The notes beneath the pieces were generated by a model. The model was not told the origin of the DNA. It did not search any database and worked only from the letters and a program-made list of their open reading frames with translations. A stretch of DNA of 64,000 bases, taken from NCBI GenBank assembly GCA_021201335.1, contig JAJQFD010000041.1, positions 1-64,000 of the forward strand. Direction: 5' to 3'. Within the stretch, counting starts at the first letter, position 1, and each line of letters opens with the position of its first letter. The translations under genes were made by a program, and so were the position numbers. This document shows positions 1 to 10,320 of this stretch, piece after piece. Origin of the DNA: Bacteroides sp. (GTDB lineage: Bacteria > Bacteroidota > Bacteroidia > Bacteroidales > Bacteroidaceae).

Positions 1-310
1 AAGAATTGTTCATTAACTACTCGCATATTGCTGCTTAATTTTGATTACTTACTTACGTAAAATGTTAGTTAGTACGGCAAAGGTAAGAATATCTGTTCTT
101 ATCTGATTGTTTTTTAGTTTAAAAAACAATCAAGGAATAATCAAAAGAAGAGATAAAAAACTGTGGCAGGTTCCGGGTTTATGAGAAATATTTAAAATTT
201 CCTGATTATTTGATCAGAATGGAGATAGCGTATTTAATATTTGAATTATGATGAATTGAAATTTGGGCACCCATGAAGGATGCCCCTACCTGTGCAGAAT
301 ATGCCATGGA
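1..310. other. Left-edge intergenic region
   Basis: No gene is supported here. The stretch is AT-rich. On the minus strand it holds a Bacteroidales -7 box (TACCTTTG, positions 85 to 78), which probably drives a gene lying left of the window. At its right end, 282-300 matches one end of the MITE-like element at 52187-52350. The adjoining short inverted repeat GGGCA / TGCCC (265-285) could act as a weak terminator for the minus-strand gene that ends at 311. Confidence 0.5.
78..85 (-). promoter_or_regulatory. Bacteroidales -7 promoter box for a gene left of the window
   Basis: Reads TACCTTTG on the minus strand and matches the TAnnTTTG consensus of the Bacteroidetes primary sigma factor. No clear TTTG -33 box is visible about 20 bp upstream, so the call rests on the -7 box alone. 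Confidence 0.35.
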
Positions 311-2302
311 TTAATTAACTAATGAACGAAGACGATTAATCAGTTCATCACCTAACGTATTCTTTTCCTCTATGTGTGTCAGGACAGCGGTAACAAATGG
401 ATTACTTTCAAAATCACCCCGTACCTGTTCAAAATCTTGTTTCATTTCATCTCTGGAACCATCTGCCCCAAAACCTGTCATGGAAGAGAGGGAGAATTCC
501 TTGCGGGCATCCTCATATACCAAACGATCCAAACCAATGACGGCTTCTTTCCACGCATTTACGATATTAATGATATCCTGTGCAGTAATTTCATCTGGGT
601 TTAATCCGTAAAACTCCTGTATTTTATGATAGGCCCATGTCCATTCATACGTATAATAATGTGTATGCATCTTCTCAAAACTTTCATTGATGCAACGCAA
701 ACGATTAATTTCGCCACTTTCAACACCACACATTAATTTATCTATTTCGCTTTTTGGAGCAATTAGTCCTGAGATATCCACCCATTCACCAATGCCTATT
801 TCTGTATCCGGTTTAAGGCGTTTGCGAATATCTTCATTACTTTCAAAGTTTATTCCCTCCAAACGTTTAATGATTGAATTACCTAAAAATTTGTGGATAC
901 CTGTTTCATAAAACTTTATACCTCTATTTAAAGATGAGTTTTTTATTCGGGCGCTTTGATAAGAATAAATCTCTGATGTTTCTCCGGATACCCGTCTTAG
1001 GTTCTTCAGGATGATACGTCCTTTAAACATCTTTTGGATGGTATAAGGGCTTAATAAGTTATAATTAATGAAATCCAGTTTATTCGGATCTGTTCGTTTG
1101 TCACGTTTGGGCCATTTCTGCGCATCACGGATGGTACCCACACTTCGCAAATTTACACCCGGTACTAAATATGTGGTATTGGCCTGTTCGATCAGATAAG
1201 AGAAGGGTAAATCAGAGGTATCAGCATGATTAACATGGCGTCCCATAACCAGAGAAAAAGCACCGACCCGGGCAGGCCAAAGAATATATGAATCAGAAGT
1301 TGTTTTCGCACCTCTTTCCATCGTACCCTGATGAATAGGTCCCAATTTATACATGTGATTGCTTTGATTTGATCCCGACCCAGCATTCATAAAGGAAAAC
1401 ATACCAGCTATTAACAAGGTTGATTTATGATGAGTTACCGTAAATGGCCCCGCAAAAATAGCACACGCCTCCCCATTTTCTCCCTGGCAATTACTAAAGA
1501 ATAAAGAATCGGAAGCTGAATAACTATGTCCTAACTGGCAGGCTTGCCCTACAAAGCATCGATTCAAAACAGTTCCATCTTCTACACGCGAACCGGAAGA
1601 AATAATAAAATCTTCACAAATTACGCTATAGCCAATATGAACAGGAGCGTATTCATTGCTATTGATCGTTCCATTTTCCAACCGACAAGTACCTTCAATC
1701 TGGCAATAATTACCGATCTTTACATTTTTGATGGAACCGGTATTTACAATCATGACATGGCTACCAATAATACCGGTGGAAGAAGCATATTTATTAGAAT
1801 AGTAATCTGTGATTTCCCGGAGGCGGCTTATTAATTCCGGACGATGGCGGTATAATGCCTGTATATAAGCCTGATGTGCACAGAGTTTATCACTGAGGAG
1901 AACTTCACGGCCCCCTGTTTCATTCAGCACAGAGACTTCAACTCCATTACCAAACTTACTAACTCCGTCAACCAGGATTATATCTACATTCTCGATAAAG
2001 GTATTGTCACCAATTTCATAATTAGCAATGTAGTTTTGGATGTTTTCAATGCAGCAATTATCACCTAGTTTTACATTGTGTAAAGTTACATGCCTGAGGC
2101 CGGAATGTTTTTTAATTCCTCCTGCCAACGTAAATTCAGAAAGGAATAAGCCTAACCAGACTTCTCCTGAAAAACGGGTATGATGCACATACTCAGTACT
2201 AAATTTCTCGTCAACCTGTACTTTATCCCAATCTTCAGCCATACACGACTGACTTTTTAACTGAAGAATTTCACCTTCAGTTAACTTCCGATACATTTTC
2301 AT
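311..2302 (-). CDS. DUF4954 family protein with left-handed beta-helix repeats
   Basis: A 663-residue protein matching the DUF4954 family of Bacteroidetes; function unknown. The first 400 residues have the loose hexapeptide pattern (V/I-x-x-G-x-x) of left-handed beta-helix acyl/nucleotidyl transferases, for example in the stretches around VTLHNVKLGDNC, IGDNTFIENV and VKIGNYCQIEG. The C-terminal third is charged and probably helical. There is no signal peptide, so it should be cytoplasmic. It lies 14 bp downstream of hflX on the same strand and may be co-transcribed with it. A sugar-nucleotide or acyl-transfer role would be a guess from the fold only. Length is typical for the family and the gene looks intact. 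Confidence 0.8.
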   Translation of the reverse strand: MKMYRKLTEGEILQLKSQSCMAEDWDKVQVDEKFSTEYVHHTRFSGEVWLGLFLSEFTLAGGIKKHSGLRHVTLHNVKLGDNCCIENIQNYIANYEIGDNTFIENVDIILVDGVSKFGNGVEVSVLNETGGREVLLSDKLCAHQAYIQALYRHRPELISRLREITDYYSNKYASSTGIIGSHVMIVNTGSIKNVKIGNYCQIEGTCRLENGTINSNEYAPVHIGYSVICEDFIISSGSRVEDGTVLNRCFVGQACQLGHSYSASDSLFFSNCQGENGEACAIFAGPFTVTHHKSTLLIAGMFSFMNAGSGSNQSNHMYKLGPIHQGTMERGAKTTSDSYILWPARVGAFSLVMGRHVNHADTSDLPFSYLIEQANTTYLVPGVNLRSVGTIRDAQKWPKRDKRTDPNKLDFINYNLLSPYTIQKMFKGRIILKNLRRVSGETSEIYSYQSARIKNSSLNRGIKFYETGIHKFLGNSIIKRLEGINFESNEDIRKRLKPDTEIGIGEWVDISGLIAPKSEIDKLMCGVESGEINRLRCINESFEKMHTHYYTYEWTWAYHKIQEFYGLNPDEITAQDIINIVNAWKEAVIGLDRLVYEDARKEFSLSSMTGFGADGSRDEMKQDFEQVRGDFESNPFVTAVLTHIEEKNTLGDELINRLRSLVN

Positions 2303-2316
2303 ACTTACACTATCTT

Positions 2317-3561
2317 TTAATCATTGTCTTCATCTTCGTAAGTCTGATAAAGAAAATCATTATAAGGAAAGCGTTGTACATGTAATTCTTTTACTTTTTT
2401 ATAAACCACACTCTTCATTTCTTCAATATTGATTTTTTCGCGGGCGGATATGAAGATACAATTATCTTCCAGCTTAGCCATCCACGTCTTCATCAGTTCT
2501 TCGAGTGTTAAGTTTTCTTTTGTGCGGGGGGTAAGGTCGTCTGGGGCCTTTTCTACATAAGAGTAAGCGTCTATTTTGTTAAATGTTAATATAGTAGGTT
2601 TGCCAGCACTTTCAATATCAGCAAGTGTTTTATTAACGACTTCAATTTGTTCTTCGAATCCCGGATGTGAAATATCGACTATATGTAAAAGCAAATCTGC
2701 TTCACGTACTTCATCCAGTGTAGACTTAAATGATTCAACCAAATCTGTTGGTAATTTACGGATAAATCCTACTGTATCGGAAAGTAAAAAGGGAAGATTA
2801 TCTATAATTACTTTTCGTACGGTTGTGTCTAATGTTGCAAAAAGTTTATTCTCAGCAAAGACCTCGCTTTTAGAGAGCAGATTCATCAATGTAGATTTTC
2901 CAACATTGGTATACCCAACCAATGCCACACGAATCATACGCCCTCTATTTCTTCGTTGAGTTGATTTTTGTTTGTCGATTTCCTGCAAGCGCTCTTTTAA
3001 TAATGACATCCGGTTCAAAATGATACGACGGTCCATCTCAAGCTGGGTTTCTCCAGGGCCGCGAAGTCCTACAGAACCACCACGGGCACTACCCGAACCT
3101 CCACCCTGTCGTTCAAGGTGAGTCCAAAGGCGTTTCAGACGAGGGAGCATATATTGATATTGGGCTAATTCCACTTGTGTTTTTGCATGAGCAGTTTGAG
3201 CGCGCATGGCAAAAATGTCCAGAATTAAAGAGGTTCTATCAAGTATCTTTACCTGCAGTTCAGCCTCGATATTCCGGAGTTGTTTGGGAGATAATTCATC
3301 ATCAAAGATCACCATTCCGATTTCATGCTCATCCACATATTCTTTTATTTCCTGCAGTTTTCCTTTACCTACATAGGTAACCGGATGTGCATAGTCTAAT
3401 TTTTGGGTAAAACTTTTCACGACTTCCACTCCGGCTGTCTCAGCCAGAAAAGCAAGTTCATCAAGGTATTCGTTGGTTTTCCGCTCATCTTGCGATTGAG
3501 TGATGAGTGCAACGAGTACCGCGGTTTCGGTTTGAGTATCGGAGATGATAAATTCTTTCAT
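2317..3561 (-). CDS. hflX: GTPase HflX
   Basis: A 414-residue ribosome-associated GTPase of the Obg/HflX superfamily. In other bacteria HflX binds the 50S subunit and splits stalled or hibernating 70S ribosomes under stress. Seen here: the N-terminal HflX domain (about 15-205) ending in the family signature GPGETQLEMDRR (168-179), a P-loop GYTNVGKST (216-224), the G3 motif DTVGF (262-266) and an NKID G4 motif near residue 322. Length and order of motifs are normal and the gene is intact. A -7 promoter box lies about 36 bp upstream. The DUF4954 gene follows 14 bp downstream. Confidence 0.96.
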   Translation of the reverse strand: MKEFIISDTQTETAVLVALITQSQDERKTNEYLDELAFLAETAGVEVVKSFTQKLDYAHPVTYVGKGKLQEIKEYVDEHEIGMVIFDDELSPKQLRNIEAELQVKILDRTSLILDIFAMRAQTAHAKTQVELAQYQYMLPRLKRLWTHLERQGGGSGSARGGSVGLRGPGETQLEMDRRIILNRMSLLKERLQEIDKQKSTQRRNRGRMIRVALVGYTNVGKSTLMNLLSKSEVFAENKLFATLDTTVRKVIIDNLPFLLSDTVGFIRKLPTDLVESFKSTLDEVREADLLLHIVDISHPGFEEQIEVVNKTLADIESAGKPTILTFNKIDAYSYVEKAPDDLTPRTKENLTLEELMKTWMAKLEDNCIFISAREKINIEEMKSVVYKKVKELHVQRFPYNDFLYQTYEDEDND

Positions 3562-3596
3562 TCTGTATAAACACGTAATAATAAGTTATATGCCGA

Positions 3597-3604
3597 CAAA
3601 GATA
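3597..3604 (-). promoter_or_regulatory. Bacteroidales -7 promoter box of hflX
   Basis: TATCTTTG on the minus strand matches TAnnTTTG and sits 36-43 bp upstream of the hflX start. The -33 box is not obvious. Confidence 0.45.
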
Positions 3605-3703
3605 GTATATTTTTTCTTTGTTAGCATTTATTTGCCTTTCAGGAGAAAAAAATAAAGGCATACCTGCATGGGGTATGCCTTATATCTATTTTAAATAAAT
3701 AAT

Positions 3704-5302
3704 TTATTCAATATCAGGTACCGGATCGGGGAAAGCTGCCGCTGGATTATTATCACTTGGCTCTAGCATAGGATTCGATTGAATTTCTCCTTCAGGCAAA
3801 CGCCATAATAAGATATTACTTCCGGCTGGTATATTAAATATTGCAGATGCATTTGCATAGCCGGCACCGCGACGATCCACAGGCTTATTCAGACGCATAA
3901 TATCAAACCAGGAAAGCCCTTCTCCCCAAAGTTCAATACGACGCTGACGAAAGATTTCTTCCTGTACATCAGCTTGTCCTGTTGCAGTACACACATATTC
4001 CGGATCACGATAAGTTTTCACAAAGTTTTCCAAGGTAGCTACTGCGTTTCCTGTTCCACTCATTATTTCACCTTCAGCTTTGATCAAATACATTTCTTCG
4101 GCACGCATTAATGGGATATCACTTGCGTTTACCGAAGTATTTACCACATTATTATATGGTGCAAATTTAACTTGTGTGTATGGTGAATATTTTCTTAATT
4201 TCACATAATTCTGATAACTTGAGTTTAGATTTTTGGAAATAGTGTCTTGATCCAACCACCATCCTTTACGTGCATCTGTTTCAGGAATGGAAGCCCATAA
4301 TTGTTTGTTGATCTGGTGTCCGCCACTAAAGTTTGCATATCCATAACTGAGCGATCCCATGTGAGAAGGCCAGTTTACAATACCGGAAGTTACTATACGA
4401 TCAGTCTCCGCAATAACAATACCCCACATCCAGGATTTATCATTCGAATCACTCATGGTAGGAACGGAAACATCGGCAAAACTATAAGGTACAGCCCCAC
4501 CTGAATCAAGAGCTTTCTGTGCATCAGAAGCGGCATCCGCCCAATTTTCCATAGTCAAATTCACGCGGGCACGAAGCCCGTAAGCTACCCCTAAATCAAT
4601 ATAGCGTTTATCTCTACGCTTTTCTCCAGCTTTCTGAGAAATAGTAAGTAAATCTATTCCTTTATTTATATCCGTCAGAATCTGTGTATATACTTCTTCA
4701 ACAGTTGAACGTTTACATCCTTCTACCGGCGCCGTAATCGCATTGACTTCTGTCACAATTGGTACACAAGGTGACGTTTTATGATCTACATAGTTAAATT
4801 GATAAAGCTGAGCCAAAACCCAGTAACAAAAACTCCGGGCTGACAAAGCTTGTCCCAGATAAAACTGGAAGGTAGGGTCGGCTGAATCCGGATCAATAGA
4901 AGCAACCACATTATTGGCTACATAAATAATCTGATACATCGTATTCCAGACAATTTTCGCTTCATTACCGGCATAGTCACGGTCGGAATAATCAAGGCTG
5001 TTTCCTGTCCAGTTAAATCCATTGTCACTACTCAAATAATCGAAACCATTTGTATCTGAAAATAACATAACAGAAGGATAACCAAAATCATTATGACGAG
5101 TCCCTGTTATTGGCATGTAAGTACTAAATTGCGCAAAAATGGCAGTTACCCCCGCTTCTGCTTTCGCAGGATCGTCAGTTACTATTTTATCTTTTTGTTC
5201 CGATGTAACGATGTCACTTTCGGGATAAGTATCCATATCAACACATCCTGCGAAAAGTATTGCTGAAAAGAATACGATGAGGGAAATATATATCGCTTTC
5301 AT
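3704..5302 (-). CDS. SusD/RagB family nutrient-binding lipoprotein (silent partner of the left susC)
   Basis: A 532-residue SusD/RagB-type lipoprotein, the surface lid that caps a SusC TonB-dependent transporter and captures its glycan or peptide substrate. Seen: a lipoprotein signal with lipobox LFAGC (Cys20), TPR-like helices with the usual aromatic residues, and the SusD C-terminal RxxELxxEGxxWFDxxR-type motif (RQRRIELWGEGLSWFDIMR). It starts 19 bp downstream of the susC-like gene on the same strand and is presumably co-transcribed with it. That susC copy has no promoter or signal peptide in the orientation given, so this gene should be silent until the inversion at 8260-10586 occurs. The substrate is unknown; no enzyme gene of a typical utilisation locus lies nearby. 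Confidence 0.93.
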   Translation of the reverse strand: MKAIYISLIVFFSAILFAGCVDMDTYPESDIVTSEQKDKIVTDDPAKAEAGVTAIFAQFSTYMPITGTRHNDFGYPSVMLFSDTNGFDYLSSDNGFNWTGNSLDYSDRDYAGNEAKIVWNTMYQIIYVANNVVASIDPDSADPTFQFYLGQALSARSFCYWVLAQLYQFNYVDHKTSPCVPIVTEVNAITAPVEGCKRSTVEEVYTQILTDINKGIDLLTISQKAGEKRRDKRYIDLGVAYGLRARVNLTMENWADAASDAQKALDSGGAVPYSFADVSVPTMSDSNDKSWMWGIVIAETDRIVTSGIVNWPSHMGSLSYGYANFSGGHQINKQLWASIPETDARKGWWLDQDTISKNLNSSYQNYVKLRKYSPYTQVKFAPYNNVVNTSVNASDIPLMRAEEMYLIKAEGEIMSGTGNAVATLENFVKTYRDPEYVCTATGQADVQEEIFRQRRIELWGEGLSWFDIMRLNKPVDRRGAGYANASAIFNIPAGSNILLWRLPEGEIQSNPMLEPSDNNPAAAFPDPVPDIE

Positions 5303-5321
5303 TTTTAATTGAAATGTTTAG

Positions 5322-8300
5322 TTAGAATGTAAGACTAATACCACCGGTTATTGTACGAATCGGAGTATATAGTGATGTTGTTACTGTAGTAAAACTCTGA
5401 CGTGGGTCGAGACCTTTACGTGCAGAGATCAAGGCCAGATTATCTGCAGACGCATAAACTCTTAACTTCCCTATCATCATTTTCTTAGTCAGCACATCCG
5501 GCAAAGTATATCCTAACGTAATATTATTAATTGAAAGATAGTCTGAACTAATCATCCAACGATCTGATTCAGAGTTAGCATACTGATCAATCGCATTCAA
5601 TCGGGGTACATCGGTATTTCGATTGTTTTCAGTCCAGGCATTCAAAATATCTTTATGCCAGTTACGGCCAGCATTGCTCGAGTTGCCGGAGTGCATCAGG
5701 AAACGATAACCAGCATCATAAACCTCACCACCCAGTTGATAAGAACATTGAATAGAAAAATCAAAACCATAAGCCTTTAATGTAGTACCAAAACCCCCAT
5801 ATACAGTAGGTAACAAGTTACCTGTTGATTCTTTAGTCTCACTAGCAATAGACCAATCGTCTGTCTCATAGGGTACTCCATCATCATCTTTCGCCCAATA
5901 TAAAGCTTTACCTGTATCTGGATCCACACCTGCATACTTAACTAGATACAAGCTATACATTGATTTTCCTTCTTCGTATATCCGTAACTTGTCAACAAGC
6001 TGTCCTCCCAGATCCGGATGGAGTTTTAATATCTTATTTTTAATAAATGTGGCATTTAGATTAACATCCCATGAAAAATTTTTAGAGTCCATAATCTGAT
6101 AACCTAGATCTATTTCTAAACCGGAATTTCTCATCGAACCAATATTCATTGGCATAGAGGAGTAGCCAGCAATAGGGGCGACCGGTTTATTGTAAAGCAT
6201 ATCTTTTGATTCCCGTCCAAAGTATTCTATTGTACCGCTCAAACGATTATTTAACAGGGCAAAATCAACACCGATATTATAAGAAGTGGAAGTTTCCCAG
6301 GAAATATCCGGATTGCCCTTATAATAAAGTGTACCATCCGCAAATACTCCATTTGCACCTGTGACTTTAAATTGATCCAAAGCAGGATAATAATTTTTAG
6401 TGCTTTCAACATCGTCATAACGTAAGTCATCATTACCCTGTTGTCCATATGATACTTTCAACTTTAACATGTTCAACCATGTTACATCAGTCATGAATTT
6501 TTCATTCGTAATCATCCATGCGGCACTGGCAGAAAAGAAATTACCCCAACGATTATCTTTATTAAAACGAGAAGAGCCGTCACGACGATAAGAAAAACTG
6601 GCAAAATATGTATCAGAATAATTGTAGTTTATACGACCAAAATAACCCTCTGTTGCATACGTGCTCTTTTTACCATAACCGTTGCGCTGGTCAATCGTAT
6701 TATTAATATAAAAGATATCCGGATTATACAAATTCTGACCGGAAGCATCCAATTGTGTCTGCTCGTATTCATAACCATCATAACCCAAAGTTACTTCCAA
6801 ATGATGATTCTCGGCTATCGTATATTGATAGTTGGCTACATATTGTTGATCAAAGCCATAGGTACGTTGGTGTCTCTGATAAGCTGTACCTCCATACTCC
6901 GCACTTTGTCCATAAAAAGGATTCCCCAAAGAATTATAACGCATATTATCTATATGTAATCCATAACGGGCGGTTACACTTAAACCATTAATTGGAGTAA
7001 ATTCACCAAACCAGCTTAAGTTCATAACATCCCTCAAATATTCTTCCTTATTATAAATAAGGTCACCAGCAGGGTTGGATATCGACATAAAATTACGTTC
7101 AAAATTAGTACTTATTCCCTCTCCATAGTCAAAAACAGGACGCCCTTTATCACGCATAATATTACCGCTAGCATCGCGTACGTAAATCGGATAAACCGGT
7201 GCCATATTATTGGCTATAAAAAACGCATTCCCTGAAGAGGAGGTTGCATGAGTATCTTGATCACCAGGAGAACGGCTATTAGAATGAGTATAACCAAAGT
7301 TAGCACCAATTTTTAACCAGTCGTATACTTTATAGTCAGCTTTTAAGCGACCTGTATAACGTTCAAAACCTGAATTTTCAATAATTCCTTTATCGTTCAG
7401 ATAACCGAATGAAGCATAATAGTTCATACGATCAGTAGAGGCTGAAATACTCGCGTTATACTCCTGACGCATTTTATTGCTGAATGTCTCATCCTCCCAA
7501 TTATCCGGCAAATAAGTATAGGTTCCGTCGCTATATCCTAATGTCGCATTGGGATTCAGCTTACCATCCATACCAATGAATTGTCCGTTTGAACCTGCGG
7601 GGAGTGAATAAATCTGATACCCAAAACCACCGTCTCCGTTATCGAATATTATTTTATTTGCATACGCATTTGCTGCTTCCGGAGTATATTTCAAATTGTA
7701 TATACCCGAATTATAAATAGCTTCATATGCCTTTTCAGTGTATATTTGTGGACTTCTCATCACATTATAATTCTTAATCGCGCGACTATTAGACCCAAAT
7801 TTTACATCCAAATTAATGGTTGCTTTACCTGACTTTCCTTTTTTAGTAGTAATCATAATAATACCATTGGCACCCCGCGCACCATATAAAGCAGTTGAAG
7901 CAGCATCTTTCAATACGGTCATTGACTCAATATCCTGCGGATTAATAGAAGAAAGTTCGCCATCAAAAGGAACGCCATCCACTACATACAAGGGATCCAT
8001 ACCTGCATTAATAGATCCGACACCACGAATTCGCACCTGAGCTGAGGTACCCGGCTGACCATTATTGCTCAATACCTGTACTCCGGCAATTGCACCCGAC
8101 AAAGCATTTGAAATATTTGCAACCTGACGAGACTCAATTTTATCTGCTTTCATAACTCCTGCAGAACCCGTAAAAGTTCCTTTGGTGGAAGTACCATAAG
8201 CTGTTACAACCACTTCATCAATTAATTGGCTATCAGGTTTCAGGAGTATTCTCACATTCGGTTTAATGGCAACTTCCTGACTTTGTAGTCCGATAAATGA

Positions 8301-8325
8301 TACTTGCAAAGTCTTCGCAGAACTT
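5322..8325 (-). CDS. SusC/RagA TonB-linked outer membrane protein, promoterless and lacking its 5' end (silent cassette)
   Basis: A SusC/RagA family TonB-dependent transporter read from 8309 (995 residues, first possible start a TTG) with the frame open back through the inverted repeat. The signal peptide and most of the CarboxypepD_reg-like domain are missing. It begins inside that domain (SSAKTLQVSFIGL), followed by the TonB-box-like segment DEVVVTAYG, the plug (about 45-155, with VDGVPFDGE and GARGANGIIMITTKKG), and the 22-strand barrel ending in ITGGISLTF. Directly upstream is the recombinase stop codon, not a promoter. The right-hand susC at 10321 has the missing part, joined through an identical 66-bp repeat. 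A crossover there would give an in-frame transporter of about 1067 residues. I infer a silent cassette, not a decayed gene, because the rest is intact. Confidence 0.9.
8260..8325 (-). repeat. Left 66-bp inverted repeat of the susC inversion switch
   Basis: Compared base by base, 8260-8325 is the exact reverse complement of 10521-10586. It codes for SSAKTLQVSFIGLQSQEVAIK in both susC genes and in the same frame. Identity stops abruptly on both sides, while the proteins around it are only distantly alike. That is the pattern of a site kept identical by recombination. Confidence 0.93.
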
Positions 8326-8332
8326 ACCCCGT

Positions 8333-9503
8333 TTATATCTTTTGATATGTTTTTTCCAAATCGCGAATAATCGTCATATCCATAATATTAGCATATATTT
8401 GTGTGGTTTTAATATTTTTGTGACCAAGTAATTTTTGTATGGTGGTTATATTAACTCCATTATACACTAAAAGCGTAGCATTCGTATGGCGGGCTGTATG
8501 AAAAGAAATGCGCTTCGATAATCCGGCTAGCTTAGCAAGTTTAATTAATTCTTTATTGATATTGGAATTATCCCGAAGTAAAAAGAAAAAAGAGAGATCC
8601 TTTTCATATTTTTTTAATATTTTATTAGCTTTTCCTTCAAAAAGTAGATAAATTGGTGAGCGGACTTCTATATTTGTTTTCACCGATTTATAAATTAACC
8701 ATGTATTCCCGCTCATATTTACTACATTCTGTGAACTGAGACTAATAAAATCAGAATAGCGTAATCCTACATAACAACAAAACAGAAAAGCATCTAATGT
8801 CTTTTGCAGGTTTTGATGATTTTTTGTGAGTTTCAAACCTTCCAATTGAATTAACTCTTCTGGCGATAAGTATGAATGGCGACTGTCAATATTTCTAATT
8901 TTATACTTTCTGAATATATATTCATGGATATCCATATACTCTTTATTGATTGCTGCATTCATATACCTTTTTATATGCTTCAAATGTTTTGCCACTGTAT
9001 TTATATGAAAATTATGGGCTAATAAATATTGTTCAAACGAGGCTATAAACTCGAACGTTAAATCGGAAAAGAATATCTCTTTTCTAAATGCAAACAGAAG
9101 GTTATATGTTGTTAAGTGATTCTTTTTAGTACTTTCCTTTAAATTGGACATAGAGATTTCCTTATGAAGAAAATGTAGAAAAGAACTTCTTTGATCTTTT
9201 GAAACAACAATCTCTTTCAATATATCTAGTGTGATAGTTTTCCCACATTTCCAAAGGGTTAATTCTTTTTTTTCAATCTCTGCAACATATTCATAAATCA
9301 TTTGGTTAAGAGCTTCTGCATTCGGGTGATTCTTTATTAACTTTTTTTCGTAGTCCCATTGTTCAGGTGTTAAGTATATTTTTGTCGAAAAATATTTCTT
9401 TTTTTTTATTTAAATACGCCTCTACCTGAACAAGGGCTTTTCCCATTGAATTTAGCTTCTTTTTCCTGTTGAAAACAAGGCTATAAATTACTTTATTCAT
9501 CAT
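8333..9503 (-). CDS. Tyrosine site-specific recombinase, frameshifted near its N-terminus (probable susC invertase)
   Basis: A phage-integrase family tyrosine recombinase of the Bacteroidetes type. The C-terminal 322 residues (9301 to 8333) hold a SAM-like core-binding domain and the catalytic domain with Arg in CYVGLRYSDF, HTARH (HxxR), GH in LLGHKNIKT and the nucleophile Tyr in TTQIYANI. The N-terminal arm-binding domain lies upstream in another frame, starting at ATG 9503 or 9500 after a purine-rich stretch. The two frames meet at an A9 run (9399-9407 on the plus strand as T9). With eight A the frame reads LNKKKKYFSTKIYLTPEQW, giving 389 residues, a normal length. The gene ends 7 bp from the 66-bp repeat, inside the segment it would invert. 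With A9 the full protein would need slippage or frameshifting; a sequencing error is also possible. Confidence 0.88.
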
Positions 9504-10320
9504 TTCTCTCTTTTATAATGTCTTTCAAGCACGAAGATAAGTCGCAAAATTTGTTTTTACATTAAAAGATGTGTACTCTGTGAGTATGTGTTTGGTGATA
9601 TGTAAAAGAGTTTTTAGTTTTCAATAAAAGATAGAAAAAGTATTAATTTTAAATATAAAATTATATCGTATTCAATAGCAATTTATTTGATTTTATTTTA
9701 AAAAGGAACTTTCCAAATATTTGACTTTTGTCTTTTATTTCTTGTATTTTATGTGAGTAAATTCAAAGAAATTTGGTGAAATCTTAAGGAATAGAGAAAA
9801 GGGTCGGGACTAATATGTAGACATAAAAAGTAATTCTAGAAAGATTAAGCGGTTCTGATAAAATGAGATTTTTTATTTCTTCAAATCTGAAAAAATATTA
9901 GATGACTATAGCTTTAATATCCTCCATAAAAAATAAAGAGAGGTCAAACAATTTATTCCATTTGGTGTTTACTTTATATTAAGCTTATTTAAAAAAAATG
10001 CGATAATTTAGGTTTAAGAATATAGAAACAAAAAAATGAAACGTATTAATTGGTTAAATTAAAAACAAAAATCCGTGTTTTTATATTTTCAGCATACATT
10101 TTGACAGGACAAACTGCTATTTAAAATTCTTATTTTTATATCTTTTATAAGTCTCCTAAATGCTATATAACATGTTTACTGACTTTTTTATATCAATTTG
10201 ACACCATTATATACTTTAATCAATATAATAATTGGTTATTTCAGATTTATTAATACAATTGCAAATTGTTAGAGTAAAGAAAAAATAATTAATGTAAAGT
10301 TAAACTTTAAGAGAGAATTT
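9504..10320. other. AT-rich regulatory region between the recombinase and the active susC
   Basis: About 800 bp without a supported gene, clearly lower in GC than the flanks. It lies inside the invertible segment and must contain the promoters of the recombinase (leftward) and of susC (rightward). I found no clean TAnnTTTG box close to the susC start. The purine-rich GAGAG just before ATG 10321 is a plausible ribosome binding site. Recombinase accessory sites could also lie here but none can be named from sequence. Confidence 0.5.

Noticed and set aside
372..2068. Several plus-strand frames opposite the DUF4954 gene
   Set aside because: They are shadows of the minus-strand gene, with no start context or family resemblance.
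8309..8309. Left susC as a normally translated gene from TTG 8309
   Set aside because: There is no signal peptide, no promoter and no ribosome binding site there; the start falls inside the shared repeat.
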